Source: DASTPP01 sp035762175
GTDB taxonomy: Bacteria; Myxococcota_A; Polyangia; Polyangiales; Polyangiaceae
Direction of reading: 5' to 3'
Assembly (NCBI GenBank): GCA_035762175.1
Contig: DASTPP010000097.1
Span: 1 to 38,091, forward strand
DNA: 38,091 nt
The number at the start of each line of letters is the position of its first letter. Position 1 is the stretch's first letter. The notes under the pieces were generated by a model. The model saw only the letters and a program-made list of their open reading frames with translations, ran no database searches and was not told the DNA's origin. The position numbers and the translations under genes are program-made. Of this stretch, positions 17,701 through 26,637 are shown piece by piece.

Positions 17701-18692
17701 CCTCGCCCCTCGACCCCACGCTTTACCTGCGGCCGGCGCGGCTCGACGTCGCCGGCGCGCGGAGCTTGCGCGCGCCCCTGCGCGCCGCCCGGCCGGCCGC
17801 GCTGCCCCCGCCGGCCGAGCGGGCGGCCGCGCGCCTCGCCGCCGCGCTCGACGCGCTCGACGCGGCGTCGCGGCAGGGCGGGGGGCTGGCGCGCGGCGAG
17901 GCCGACGTGCGGCGCTTCGACCGGCAGCTCGACAACCTGTGGGCCGCCGTGCAAGACCGGCTGCTGACCTTCACGCTGCTCGCCGATGGCGATCCGCAGC
18001 GGGCGCTGGCCGAGGCCCTCGTCGCGGCGCTCTTTCCGGACGGCCTCGCGTTCCTGCACCTGCCGTACCTCGAGCAGCACGCCGAGAGCGAGCGGCGGCT
18101 CGCGCGCTGCGTCGCCGAGGGCCTCGATCCGAGCCTGCGCGCCCTGGTCGGCTCGACCTTCGTCGACGCGCTCGTCGAGGCGCACGCGGCCTACGGTCGC
18201 GCGCTCGGGGTCGGCGCGCCGCCGGCGGAGGGGGGCCGAGAGTTGCGCGTCATCGAGGCGCTGCGGGGCGTGCAGGCGGCGCTGCGCTCGTACGTCCTGC
18301 AGCTGCTGGCCTTCGCCGACGACGAGCCCGCGGCGGTCGAGGCGGTGCGCTCGGCTCTGCTGCCGCTCGACGCGCTGCGCGGCGCGCCGGCCGGCGCTCC
18401 CGCGCCTCGTCCCGAAGGTGAGACGTCGCGTTCGCCTGGCGACGCCGCGCCGGGCGGCGAAGGCGAGTTATCGGGAGGAGGGGGGGGGCGGCGTCTCCTC
18501 GCGGGGGCTCGGCCCGCCGGCCGAGGCGCGACGCCGAAGCCGCGCCCGAGCGCCAGGGGGCGGGGCCCGCTTCGAGGGGGGAGGCAGAGCCGAGGCCCCG
18601 GGTGGGGGGGCGGTCGACCGGGCGAAGAGCTCGGGGTAGACTTGAGGTGGGTTATGCTCGTCAGGAGCGGGGGCCGGTCGGGGTGGGGCTAG
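17697..18692 (+). CDS. Uncharacterised protein, 'FPDGL' family copy B
   Basis: GGGAAGG lies 6 nt before the ATG. About 225 residues are paralogous to the protein starting at 4392: MT..LDPTLYLRP at the N-terminus, LDNLWAAVQDRL, LFPDGLAFLHLPY followed by HAESERRL, HAAYGRALG, ADDEPAAVEAVRSALLPLD. The last roughly 90 codons, after SRSPGDAAPGGEGEL, run through a poly-G tract and lose coding-like codon use. Copy A stops soon after the equivalent point. A frameshift in the G-tract or loss of the stop is therefore likely, and the true C-terminus may lie near 18470. No signal peptide or membrane segment is seen, and the function is unknown. Confidence 0.8.
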   Translation: MTSPLDPTLYLRPARLDVAGARSLRAPLRAARPAALPPPAERAAARLAAALDALDAASRQGGGLARGEADVRRFDRQLDNLWAAVQDRLLTFTLLADGDPQRALAEALVAALFPDGLAFLHLPYLEQHAESERRLARCVAEGLDPSLRALVGSTFVDALVEAHAAYGRALGVGAPPAEGGRELRVIEALRGVQAALRSYVLQLLAFADDEPAAVEAVRSALLPLDALRGAPAGAPAPRPEGETSRSPGDAAPGGEGELSGGGGGRRLLAGARPAGRGATPKPRPSARGRGPLRGGRQSRGPGWGGGRPGEELGVDLRWVMLVRSGGRSGWG

Positions 18693-19005
18693 AGCGGCGG
18701 TCTTCCAACCAGAGGGTCGTTTTCGCGCGACGCGGCTGGGGCGCGGGCCGGCGCCGACGTGTGGTACGCTTCTTGATGGGCGCGCCGGTACGTGCGCCTT
18801 GCGCCGCGCGGCGCCAGCGCCTTTTGGTAAGGTATTCGCCGCCGTGGCGAGGCCCTTGCGAATCCGTTATCTCGCCGCGAGCCATCTTGCGAGGAGTTGA
18901 TGCCAACGCTGGTAGCGACCGAGGGGAGCGGACGCGGGCACGTGCGCTTCGGCAGAGCGGCGGTCGGCGGCGGTCGGCGCGCGTCTCGGGGGGAAGCACC
19001 TAGCC
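18693..19005. other. 313-bp gap upstream of the FHA gene
   Basis: This stretch is less GC-rich than its surroundings and has several TANNNT boxes (for example TAAGGT, 18828-18833), any of which could drive the FHA gene. A 38-codon ORF (18900-19016) with AGGAG 3 nt before its ATG overlaps the FHA start; it could be a leader peptide but nothing else supports it. Confidence 0.4.
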
Positions 19006-20703
19006 GTGGCCTTTGAACCCGAGCGCTCGCCGAGCGGGCCGCCGCCGACCGCGGCGACGTGGCGGCTGCGGGTCGACGACCCGAAGGGCGTGCTCTTCGT
19101 CGACCAGGCGCTCGAGCGGCGGCGCTACACGATCGGGCGCGGCAAGCACTGCGACTTCTGCCTGCCGGCGCGCGAAGTGTCGCGCGAGCACGCGGCGCTC
19201 GAGCGCGACGAGGCGGGGCGCTGGTGGCTCGTCGACCTCGGCAGCACCTCGGGCACCTTCGTCAACGGCCGGCGCAGCGGGGGGCGGCGGGCCCTCTCGA
19301 CCTTCGACGTCGCGTACGTCGGCGAGTACCGCCTCGAGCTCCGCGCGGGCGCGCCCGCGGCGCGGCCGTCCATCGTGCTGCCGCGCGATCCCGACCGCGA
19401 GGCGCCCGCCCGCGTGCGCGTGTACGAGGGGCGCCTGGCCGGGCGCGACCTGCGCCTCGACCGCGGGCGGGTGGTGTTCGGCGAGGGCCCCGACGCGGCG
19501 CTGCCGCTCGAGGGCGCCGCGTACGAGGGCGTGCGCGTGGTCATCCGCCCCTTGAAAGAGGGCGGCTACGAGGTGTCCGACGAGAGCGCGAGGCCGAGCC
19601 TGACGGTCGACGGCCGGCCGACGTCGGCCTGCCGGCTCGGCGCCAACGACGCGCTGCTCGGCTTCGGCCCGCTCGACCGGCAGCGCGCCAACGCGCTCGA
19701 CGCCTTCAGCGTGCGCTACCTGCCGGCCGAGCGCTCCGACGACGACGCGACGCCGGCGCCGGCGTCGGGGGCGGGCGAGGGCGGCGCCGGGCGCGCGCCC
19801 GACGAAGAGGAGCCGCCGTCGGGCGGGGGGCTCGCGTCCGACGTCCCCGCGGCCCCCGCGCGCGCGCCGGCCGACGCCGCGGCGGCGCGCTGGCCCGACC
19901 TCGACTTCGGCGAGCGGCCGGGCGCGGCCGGCCTGGCGCGGACGGTCGAAGTGCAGCGCCCGGCCGCGCCCGCCGCGCCCGCCGCGCTCGCCCCGCTGCT
20001 CCCGAGCGAACCCGCCCGGCCGCCCCCGGCGCGGGCGAGGGCGCCGCGGCCCGCGGCGCAGGCGCCCCGGCACATGGGCCAGACCATCGTGAGCGGGCCG
20101 CCCGGCCAGGAGCCCGAGGTCGAGGCGGCGCCCGTGTCCATCTCGACGTTCGTCAAGCCGCTCGAGGCCATGCTCACGTTGCCGCCCGACGACGCCGCGA
20201 GCGGGCGCACGCCGGCGGTCGAAGAGGCCTTCGGCGCTTCGGCCCTCGCCGAGGCCCGCGTCAACCGCACCCTCAAGCTGAGCGAGCCGGCGTGGCCGGC
20301 GCAGCGCGAGGCGCTGCGGGCGCGCGCCGAGGCGGTGCCAAGGCGCTGGTGGCTCCCGGGCGCCGCGCTCGCCTTGCTGGCGCTCGCCGTGGCGGCGCTC
20401 TTGCTGGGCGTTCGCCGCCGCGCGCCCTCCCCGCCGGTGGTCGCCGAGGGCGCCGCCCCGGTGCCGGCGCGCCCGCCGGCTCCGCCCGCGCCGAGCGCGG
20501 CGCCGACGGCGGCGCCCGAGCCGGCGAGCCCGCCGCTCGCTTCCGGCGAAGGCGCCGCCCCGCCCCCGGCCCCCCCGCGGCCCGGGCGCGCGGGGCGCGG
20601 CGCGGCGCTCGAAGGGGCGGGGCCGCGCGGCGACAACCTCGACCCCGAGCGACGGAGGCGGCTGCAAGAGCTCTGCAAGCAGCGCCTCGATTGCGCGCCC
20701 TGA
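19006..20703 (+). CDS. FHA-domain membrane protein
   Basis: The N-terminal FHA domain (about residues 18-110) keeps all phosphothreonine-binding residues: GR (44-45), SREH (59-62), LGSTSGTFVNG (Asn87-Gly88). A second, degenerate FHA-like region follows (GRDLRLDRGRVVFGEGPDA to LGANDALLGFGP). After a 200-residue Pro/Ala linker comes one membrane segment (LPGAALALLALAVAALLLG) and a Pro-rich tail ending in LQELCKQRLDCAP with two Cys. This arrangement suggests a cytoplasmic phospho-reader tied to the membrane. Three Ser/Thr kinases in the window are candidate partners (inference). The GTG start has only a distant G-rich site, so an alternative start is possible. The PEGA-like gene follows 36 nt on. 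Confidence 0.88.
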   Translation: MAFEPERSPSGPPPTAATWRLRVDDPKGVLFVDQALERRRYTIGRGKHCDFCLPAREVSREHAALERDEAGRWWLVDLGSTSGTFVNGRRSGGRRALSTFDVAYVGEYRLELRAGAPAARPSIVLPRDPDREAPARVRVYEGRLAGRDLRLDRGRVVFGEGPDAALPLEGAAYEGVRVVIRPLKEGGYEVSDESARPSLTVDGRPTSACRLGANDALLGFGPLDRQRANALDAFSVRYLPAERSDDDATPAPASGAGEGGAGRAPDEEEPPSGGGLASDVPAAPARAPADAAAARWPDLDFGERPGAAGLARTVEVQRPAAPAAPAALAPLLPSEPARPPPARARAPRPAAQAPRHMGQTIVSGPPGQEPEVEAAPVSISTFVKPLEAMLTLPPDDAASGRTPAVEEAFGASALAEARVNRTLKLSEPAWPAQREALRARAEAVPRRWWLPGAALALLALAVAALLLGVRRRAPSPPVVAEGAAPVPARPPAPPAPSAAPTAAPEPASPPLASGEGAAPPPAPPRPGRAGRGAALEGAGPRGDNLDPERRRRLQELCKQRLDCAP

Positions 20704-20739
20704 GCCCCGCCCCGGCGCGCGGCCCGATCGCAACCGCCC

Positions 20740-21924
20740 ATGCCCCCCCCGACGACCTTCCGACGCCGCGCCGCCCGCGCGCTCGTCGCCGCCGCGCTCG
20801 TCGCGCGGCCCTCGCCGGCCGCCGCCGACGAGGGCGCCGCGCCGAAGGTCCACGTGCTTCACCTCGCCGCCGACGACCGCGACGACCGCCGCGCGCTGCC
20901 CCTCACCAAGGCCCTCGAGGGCGCGCTCTTGCGGCGTACGAACGCGCAGTTCGTCAACACCAACAAGGCGCTGCTCGCCATGCTGCGCGAGGCGCGCTGC
21001 GGCCAGGGGCTCGCCGAGGCCGCGCTCGACGCGAACCGCACGCTCGACGCGTCGTCGGGGCGGGCGCTCGACGGCGCGTGCCTCGGGCGCGTCGCCGCGG
21101 CCGTCGGCGCGCCCCTCGGCGCGGCGCAGGCCTTCGCCTGGGGGTGGCTCTACCGCGACGGGGCCGAGCTGCGCGTCGAGCTGCGGCTCTGGCAGCGGGG
21201 CCGCCCCGAGCGCCGCGCCTCGCTCGCCGTCGACGAGACTGCCTTCGAGCGGACGGCCGAGCGGCTCTGGCGCCACCTCTTCGAGGGCGAGGGCGTGGGC
21301 GATCTGCACGTCAGCGCCGAGGGCTCGCGGGGCGAGCTCTACGTGGGCGGCGAGCACCAGGGGCCCTTCGCCGGCGCGGCCGAGCTGACGCTGCCGGCGG
21401 GGCCCGCGACGGTCGAGTTGCTCGACAAGGGGCGCCTCGTCGCGCGGGGCGCGGCTGAGATCGCGGCGGGGCGAACCCAGGCGCTGACGCTCGAGCCCGC
21501 TCGGGCCGACGAGCCGGCGCCCTGCCGGGGCGCTCCGGCCGCGCCGCCGCCGGCCGACGACGGGCGCGGCGCCCGCTCGCCCTGGCCCTGGGTCGCCCTC
21601 GGCGTCGGCGGCCTCGGGCTCGCCGGGGCGGGGGCGCTGTTTCTGGCCCGCGAGGGCGCGCGGGGCGACCTCGACGAGACCTGCGCCGGCGCCTGCCCGC
21701 CGCGGGCGCAGGGCGACATCGACCGCTCGAACCGGTACGGCACGCTCTCGGCCGTCTCGCTCGGCGTCGGCGTCGCGGGCGTCGGGCTCGGCACCTTCCT
21801 GCTCTGGCGCGACGGGCAGGGGCGGGGCGCCGGGGCGGCGCGCGCGGGCGCGCCCCCGGCCGGCCTGCCGCTCGCGGGCGTGCGCGAGGGCGGGCCCTTC
21901 GTCGGCTGGCGGGGGGCCTTCTGA
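20740..21924 (+). CDS. PEGA-like envelope protein with two C-terminal membrane segments
   Basis: A signal peptide (Arg-rich start, AAA before DEG) leads into a roughly 190-residue alpha/beta domain (VHVLHLAADDRDDRRALPL, then KALEGALLRR) resembling the N-terminal domains of myxobacterial PEGA proteins. A PEGA-like beta unit follows (GDLHVSAEGSRGELYVGGEHQ is the first strand pair), then two hydrophobic segments (WVALGVGGLGLAGAGALFLA and AVSLGVGVAGVGLGTFLLW) flanking a loop with paired Cys (CAGAC). It ends in VGWRGAF. The stop overlaps the next start as TGATG. With the FHA gene upstream it forms a likely three-gene envelope operon. Confidence 0.83.
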   Translation: MPPPTTFRRRAARALVAAALVARPSPAAADEGAAPKVHVLHLAADDRDDRRALPLTKALEGALLRRTNAQFVNTNKALLAMLREARCGQGLAEAALDANRTLDASSGRALDGACLGRVAAAVGAPLGAAQAFAWGWLYRDGAELRVELRLWQRGRPERRASLAVDETAFERTAERLWRHLFEGEGVGDLHVSAEGSRGELYVGGEHQGPFAGAAELTLPAGPATVELLDKGRLVARGAAEIAAGRTQALTLEPARADEPAPCRGAPAAPPPADDGRGARSPWPWVALGVGGLGLAGAGALFLAREGARGDLDETCAGACPPRAQGDIDRSNRYGTLSAVSLGVGVAGVGLGTFLLWRDGQGRGAGAARAGAPPAGLPLAGVREGGPFVGWRGAF

Positions 21925-23288
21925 TGCCCGCGCGCTCCGCCGCGCTCGCCCTCGCCCTCGGCGGCCTCGCCGCGGCGGGCGCGCTCGCCTGCAGCGAGGG
22001 ACGCCGGGTCGACCTCGACGCCTTCTGTCAAGAGCGCCCCGGCGACGCCGACTGCCAGGCCCGGGGCGGCGCCGCGGGCGGCGCGGGCGCGGGGGGCGCG
22101 CCGCCGCAGGGCGGCGCCGGCGCCGCCGGCGGCGGCCCCCTCGCGTGCGCGCTGCCCAGCGTCGCGTGCGGCGGCGCCTGCGCCGACGTCGAGAACGACG
22201 CGCGCAACTGCGGCGAGTGCGGGTACGCGTGCGGCGCGGGCTCGTCCTGCGCGCGCGGCGCCTGCTCGGCCCTCGCGCTCGCCGCGAACCTCTCGGCGCC
22301 CTTCGCCCTCGCGGCCGACGCGACGCACCTCTACTTCGTCATTCCGACAAAGACGAACCAGGGCGCCCTGCCGCACCCGGTGCACCGGCTGCCGCGCGGG
22401 GGCGGCGTGCCGGCGCCGGTCTTCGGCGTCGGGTACTTCGTGCGCGCCCGCGCGCTCGCCCTGCGCGAGGGCACGCTCTACTTCGCCGACCTCGCGGGCG
22501 ACGGGACGATCCTGAGCGGGCCCGCCGACGGCAGCGCCGCCGAGCCCGCGGGCTACGTCCCGCTCACGCAGCCCGTGGTCCAGGGCATCGTCGCCGCCGA
22601 GAGCCGCCTCTGGTGGGCCACCTTCGACGGCTCGAGCCGGGTGCGCCACGCGCCCGTCGACCCGCTGCCCGCCGTCGCCGACCTGACGCCCGAGTCGCCC
22701 CACGCCGGCGAAGTGACCTCGCTCGCGGTCGAGGGCAACGGGGCGAACGCGTACGCCTACTGGGTCAACCGCGGCAACAGCGCGACCCAGCAGCACAACG
22801 GGCTCTGGCGCCGCTCGGCCGCCCCCGGCGCCAGCGGGCCCGAGCGCCTCGTCGTCGGCGGCGCCATGTTCGACCTCGCCCTCGGCGACGACGCGGTCTA
22901 CGTCGCCGACGCCGCCGCGGGCATCGGCCGGGCGCAGAAGGCGACGCCGTTCCAGACCTTCTCCGCCGTGCTCGGGCCCTCCGAGCTCGGCGGCACCCTG
23001 CTCGGGCTCGCCTTCGCCGCCGGCAAGCTCTACTGGGTCGCGCTCGACGGCGGGCAGCTCGTCGTGCGCCGCAGCGCCCGCGACGGCTCGAACGCCCGCA
23101 CCCTCGGCCGCGCGCCGGCCAAGAGCGAGGCCTACTGGTCGAACCCCTTCGGCCCCGCGCGCCTGCTGATCGACGGCGGGTACGTCTACTTCAGCGACCC
23201 GGGCACCTTCGACGGCGACACCCGCGCCCCCAACCTCGACGGCGTCGTCAGCCGGGGCGACGGGGCCATCTACCGCCTGCCCCAGTGA
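21924..23288 (+). CDS. Lipoprotein with Cys-rich motif and beta-propeller-like domain
   Basis: This 454-residue lipoprotein has a clear lipobox (GALAC, Cys23). A short Gly/Ala tract is followed by a Cys-rich motif of the type NCGECGYACGAGSSCARGAC, common in myxobacterial surface lipoproteins. The remainder consists of repeated strand units such as ATHLYFVIP, GTLYFADLAGDG, SRLWWATFDG, AVYVADAAAG, GKLYWVALDGG and GYVYFSDPG, the pattern of a six- to seven-bladed beta-propeller. No catalytic motif is recognised. The start overlaps the previous stop by 1 nt, so translation is coupled. Confidence 0.85.
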   Translation: MPARSAALALALGGLAAAGALACSEGRRVDLDAFCQERPGDADCQARGGAAGGAGAGGAPPQGGAGAAGGGPLACALPSVACGGACADVENDARNCGECGYACGAGSSCARGACSALALAANLSAPFALAADATHLYFVIPTKTNQGALPHPVHRLPRGGGVPAPVFGVGYFVRARALALREGTLYFADLAGDGTILSGPADGSAAEPAGYVPLTQPVVQGIVAAESRLWWATFDGSSRVRHAPVDPLPAVADLTPESPHAGEVTSLAVEGNGANAYAYWVNRGNSATQQHNGLWRRSAAPGASGPERLVVGGAMFDLALGDDAVYVADAAAGIGRAQKATPFQTFSAVLGPSELGGTLLGLAFAAGKLYWVALDGGQLVVRRSARDGSNARTLGRAPAKSEAYWSNPFGPARLLIDGGYVYFSDPGTFDGDTRAPNLDGVVSRGDGAIYRLPQ

Positions 23289-23349
23289 GCGCGCGGGGGG
23301 CGAGGCCCGGGCGACCTGCTAGCTTGCCACGAGGAGGACGCGGGCGGCC

Positions 23350-24426
23350 ATGGCGCTGGACGACGGGAGTCTCGAAGGGGTCATCGCGGCCCGAACTCGG
23401 ATCGCGCACGTCGACGGCCGGCGCGGCGTGGTGACCGTCCGGGGGTACTCGCTGCCCGAGCTCGCGGCCTCGCGGCGCTACGAAGACGTCGCGTACGCGG
23501 TGTTGCGCGGCGCGCTGCCCGAGGGGGGCGAGGGGGCGCGCTTCGCCGGGGCGATGCGGGCGGCGGCGGCGCTCTCGCCGGGCGACGCCCGCGTCGCCGA
23601 GGCGCTCGGCGCGGCGCGCCCGAAGCCCGAGGCGCTCGTCGCCGCGCTCGTGCTCGCCGACGACGCGGAGGCGAGGGGGCTCGAGCCGCTCGCGCGCGCC
23701 GAGCGGGCGCTCGCCCGCGTGCCGGCCCTGTGCGCGGCGGTGGCCGGGCTCGGGGCGCCGCCCGACGCGGCCTCGTACGCCGGCCGCGCCCTCTTCGCGC
23801 TCGGGGCCGCCCGTCGAGATGCCGGCGCCGAGCGGGCGGTCGAGGTGCTCGTCGCGCTCGAGAGCGAGCACGGCCTCTCCGCCTCGACCTTCGCGTGCCG
23901 CGTCGCGGCCTCGTCGGGCGCGGGCGCCGGGGCGTCGCTCTCGGCCGCGGGGGCGGCGCTCTCGGGGCCGCGCCACGGGGGCGCGACGGCCGAGGCGCGC
24001 GCCGTGCTGCTCGAGGCCGCGCGCGCGGGCGACGTCGGGGCCTTCGTGCGCGCGCGGCACGCCCGAAAAGAGCGGCTGCCGGGCTTCGGGCACCGCATCT
24101 ACAAGGTCGCCGACCCGCGCGTGCCGCCCCTGCGCGAGGCGATGCGCGCCATGGGCGGCGCGCCGCTCTTGCCCGTGGCCGAGGCGCTCGAGGCGCACGC
24201 CGCGCCGCTCTACGCGGGCAAGGGCGTCCACGCCAACATCGACCTCTACGGCGCCGTGCTGCTCGACGCGCTCGGCGTCGACCCCGAGCTCTACGTCTCG
24301 GCGTTCGTGCTGGGCGCGGCGGCGGGCTGGCTCGCGCACTGGGCCGAGCAGCGCTCGACCGGGCGGCTCGTCCGGCCCGAGAGCGAGTACGCCGGGCCGC
24401 CCCCGCGCCCGGTGCCGCCCCGCTGA
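23350..24426 (+). CDS. Citrate synthase family enzyme
   Basis: This 358-residue protein matches the short (non-proteobacterial, roughly 370-residue) citrate synthase / 2-methylcitrate synthase type. It condenses acetyl-CoA (or propionyl-CoA) with oxaloacetate. The catalytic residues are in place: GPRHGGA (His209), GFGHRIYKVADPR (His248) and NIDLYGAVLL (Asp298). Supporting motifs are VTVRGYSLPELA at the N-terminus, EHGLSASTFACRV, and GWLAHWAEQR near the end. GAGGAGG lies 12 nt before the ATG, a little far. TAGCTT (23320-23325) is a plausible -10. Citrate and methylcitrate synthase cannot be told apart here. No other TCA genes are near. Confidence 0.93.
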   Translation: MALDDGSLEGVIAARTRIAHVDGRRGVVTVRGYSLPELAASRRYEDVAYAVLRGALPEGGEGARFAGAMRAAAALSPGDARVAEALGAARPKPEALVAALVLADDAEARGLEPLARAERALARVPALCAAVAGLGAPPDAASYAGRALFALGAARRDAGAERAVEVLVALESEHGLSASTFACRVAASSGAGAGASLSAAGAALSGPRHGGATAEARAVLLEAARAGDVGAFVRARHARKERLPGFGHRIYKVADPRVPPLREAMRAMGGAPLLPVAEALEAHAAPLYAGKGVHANIDLYGAVLLDALGVDPELYVSAFVLGAAAGWLAHWAEQRSTGRLVRPESEYAGPPPRPVPPR

Positions 24427-24490
24427 GCGCCGCCGCCCGGCGCGCCCGGGCCCGACGACAACGCCCTCGCGCCCGGCGGCGCGCCGCGCG

Positions 24491-24496
24491 TAAAGT
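24491..24496 (+). promoter_or_regulatory. TANNNT box 6 nt before the dipeptidase start
   Basis: TAAAGT is followed by 6 nt and then ATG. A transcript starting seven bases after the box would begin exactly at the ATG. No ribosome binding site is present. Confidence 0.5.
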
Positions 24497-24502
24497 CGTG
24501 CG

Positions 24503-26056
24503 ATGACGAACGCCCCGGTGGGTCCGACCCCTCCCGCGCCGGCCGCGCCGGCCGAGGCCGCTGCCGCCGGGCGCCGCCCTCGGGGGCCGGGCTCGGGCCC
24601 GCGCGCTCTGGTCGACGGCCCCGCCGGCGCGCTGCTCGCCGCGATCGCCCTCGGCGGCTGCGGCGGGCACGACGCGACGGGGCGGGGCGGCAGCGGCGGC
24701 GGTCGCGCCGAGCCCGGGCCGGGCGCCCTCGCGGCCGCCGCGAGCGCCGCCGCCGCCCGCTCGGCCGCGGCCGGGGCGTCGGCCCCTGCGCCCGCGGCGC
24801 CGCCCGAAGACGGCTCGCCCGGCGGCCTGCGGGCGCGGGCGCGCCGCCTGCTCGGCGAGGCGCCGCTCGTCGACGGGCACAACGACTTGCCCTGGGTCAT
24901 CCGCACCGACAAGGCCGCGCCGCGCGACGTCGAGCGCTACGAGATCGTGCGCCGCCGCGACGACGGCGACACCGACCTGCCGAGGCTGCGCGAGGGCGGC
25001 GTCGGCACGCAGTTCTGGTCGGTCTACGTCCCCGGCGAGGCGGCGGGGCGGCCCTACGCGGTGACGCAGCTCGAGCAGATCGACATCGCGCGCCGGCTCA
25101 TCGCCCGCCACGGCGACGCGCTCGCCTTCGCGGGCTCGGCCGACGAGGTCGAGGCGGCGCGGGCGCGGGGCCGGGTGGCGAGCCTGCTCGGCATCGAGGG
25201 CGGCCACGTCATCGAGAACAGCCTGGGCGCGCTGCGCATGTTCTACGATCTCGGCGCGCGCTACATGACGCTGACGCACAACGTGACGACCGACTGGGCC
25301 GACGCGGCGCTCGACCGCCCGCGCCACCACGGCCTGAGCGCCTTCGGCAAAGAGGTGGTGCGCGAGATGAACCGCCTCGGCATGATGGTCGACCTCTCGC
25401 ACGTCAGCCCCGAGGTGATGCGCGACGCGCTCGACGTCAGCGAGGCCCCCGTCCTCTTCTCGCACTCGTGCGCGCGGGCCGTCGCCGACCACCCGCGCAA
25501 CGTCCCCGACGAGGCCCTCGACCGGCTCGCCAAGAACGGCGGCGTCGTGATGGTCACCTTCGTCCCCGCCTTCGTCTCGCCCGAGGCGGCGCGCTGGCAG
25601 CGCGCCCTCGACGCCCGCGCGCGGCCCCCCGCGCCCCCGGGCGGCGCGAAGGCCGCCGCGCCCAAGTCCGCCGCCGACGACGAGCGGGAGGCCGAGGCCG
25701 CCCGCGCCGCCCACGCCGCCCACGCCGGCCCCCGGCCCAAGGCGACGCTCGCCCAGGTGGCCGACCACATCGACCACGTCCGCAAGCGCGCGGGCGTCGA
25801 CCACGTCGGCATCGGGGGCGACTTCTACGGCGCGCCCCTCGACGACCGCGTCGTCGGCCTCGAAGACGTCTCGAAGTACCCCGACCTCGTCGCCGAGCTC
25901 CTGCGCCGCGGTTGGGGCGACGACGACGTGCGCAAGCTCACGCGCGGCAACGCGCTGCGCGTGCTGCGCGAGGTCGAGGCCGCGGCCCGCCAGGCGCGCG
26001 AGGCCCGCCCGCCCTCGAACGCGACGCGCGAGCAGCTCGACCGCCCCGCGCGCTGA
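24503..26056 (+). CDS. Membrane dipeptidase, peptidase family M19, lipoprotein
   Basis: This 517-residue zinc dipeptidase has all family metal ligands: DGHND (His126, Asp128), GIEGGH (Glu232), VDLSHVSPEVM (His300) and FSHSCARAV (His321), plus GIGGDFYG (Asp438). The family cleaves dipeptides, including D-amino-acid types. The N-terminus has a hydrophobic stretch ending LGGC (Cys53), so it is probably lipidated and exported, after an unusually long Pro/Ala leader of about 50 residues. An internal start could shorten the leader, but none has a better signal. Residues about 368-412 are an Ala/Pro-rich insertion inside the domain. A leaderless-type promoter lies directly upstream. Confidence 0.93.
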   Translation: MTNAPVGPTPPAPAAPAEAAAAGRRPRGPGSGPRALVDGPAGALLAAIALGGCGGHDATGRGGSGGGRAEPGPGALAAAASAAAARSAAAGASAPAPAAPPEDGSPGGLRARARRLLGEAPLVDGHNDLPWVIRTDKAAPRDVERYEIVRRRDDGDTDLPRLREGGVGTQFWSVYVPGEAAGRPYAVTQLEQIDIARRLIARHGDALAFAGSADEVEAARARGRVASLLGIEGGHVIENSLGALRMFYDLGARYMTLTHNVTTDWADAALDRPRHHGLSAFGKEVVREMNRLGMMVDLSHVSPEVMRDALDVSEAPVLFSHSCARAVADHPRNVPDEALDRLAKNGGVVMVTFVPAFVSPEAARWQRALDARARPPAPPGGAKAAAPKSAADDEREAEAARAAHAAHAGPRPKATLAQVADHIDHVRKRAGVDHVGIGGDFYGAPLDDRVVGLEDVSKYPDLVAELLRRGWGDDDVRKLTRGNALRVLREVEAAARQAREARPPSNATREQLDRPAR

Positions 26057-26086
26057 GGCGCCCGTAGCGGCCGCGGCCCGCGGGGC

Positions 26087-26092
26087 TAAACT
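26087..26092 (+). promoter_or_regulatory. TANNNT box 7 nt before the cupin start
   Basis: TAAACT is followed by 7 nt and the ATG of the cupin gene. It lies in the 43-nt gap after the dipeptidase stop, so the cupin may have its own leaderless promoter. Confidence 0.5.
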
Positions 26093-26099
26093 GAGCGCC

Positions 26100-26516
26100 A
26101 TGAGCTCCCCGCCCACGCCGAAGCCGTCGGCCCCGCCGCCCACCCTGCCGACCGGCGAGGCCCCCCCCGCCCCCTCGGGCCCGCCCGCCCGCGTCGCCCT
26201 CGCGGACGCGCGCGTCGCGCCGCCGCAGCCGGGCCGCGCCTCGGCGCAGTTGCTCACGCACGGCTCCCTCGAGGTGCGCTTTTACGCCCCCCGCGGCAGC
26301 GACCCCCAAGAGCCCCACGAGCGCGACGAGGTCTACGTCATCGCCTCCGGCCGGGGCCGCTTCGTGCGGGGCGGCGAGCGCGTCCCCTTCGAGCCCGGCG
26401 ACGTGCTCTTCGTGCGCGCCGGCGTCCGGCACCGCTTCGAAGAGTTTGACGACGACTTCGCGACCTGGGTGTTCTTCTACGGGCCCGAGGGCGGCGAGGC
26501 CCCCTCCGCGCCCTGA
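26100..26516 (+). CDS. Single-domain cupin protein
   Basis: This 138-residue protein has a disordered Pro-rich N-terminus (about 40 residues) and one cupin barrel. Motif 1 is PHERDEVYVIASGRGRF (His73, Glu77) and motif 2 is PGDVLFVRAGVRHRFEEF (His111). These are the usual metal ligands, although the second His of the HxH pair in motif 1 is replaced. Substrate unknown; small cupins of this type serve as isomerases, dioxygenases or binding proteins. The 3' end including the stop is tandemly duplicated. Confidence 0.88.
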   Translation: MSSPPTPKPSAPPPTLPTGEAPPAPSGPPARVALADARVAPPQPGRASAQLLTHGSLEVRFYAPRGSDPQEPHERDEVYVIASGRGRFVRGGERVPFEPGDVLFVRAGVRHRFEEFDDDFATWVFFYGPEGGEAPSAP

Positions 26517-26607
26517 CGCCCCGGTCAGGGCGGCGAGGCCCCCGCCGCGCCCTGATGCCCCAGTCAGGGCGGCGAGGCCCCCGCCGCGCCCTGATCCCCG
26601 GTCAGGG
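26491..26607. repeat. Three 39-bp copies spanning the cupin stop codon, each with a hairpin
   Basis: Units begin at 26491, 26530 and 26569; a worn fourth follows to about 26640. Each has GCGGCGAGGCCCCC and the stop inside a stem: CCCTGAC/GTCAGGG at 26511-26530, and CCCTGA/TCAGGG at 26550-26569 and 26589-26607. The block lies between convergent genes, so the stacked stems may act as terminators. Confidence 0.88.
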
Positions 26608-26637
26608 CAGAGGGCCCCCGCCGCGCCCGCCGCCCGC

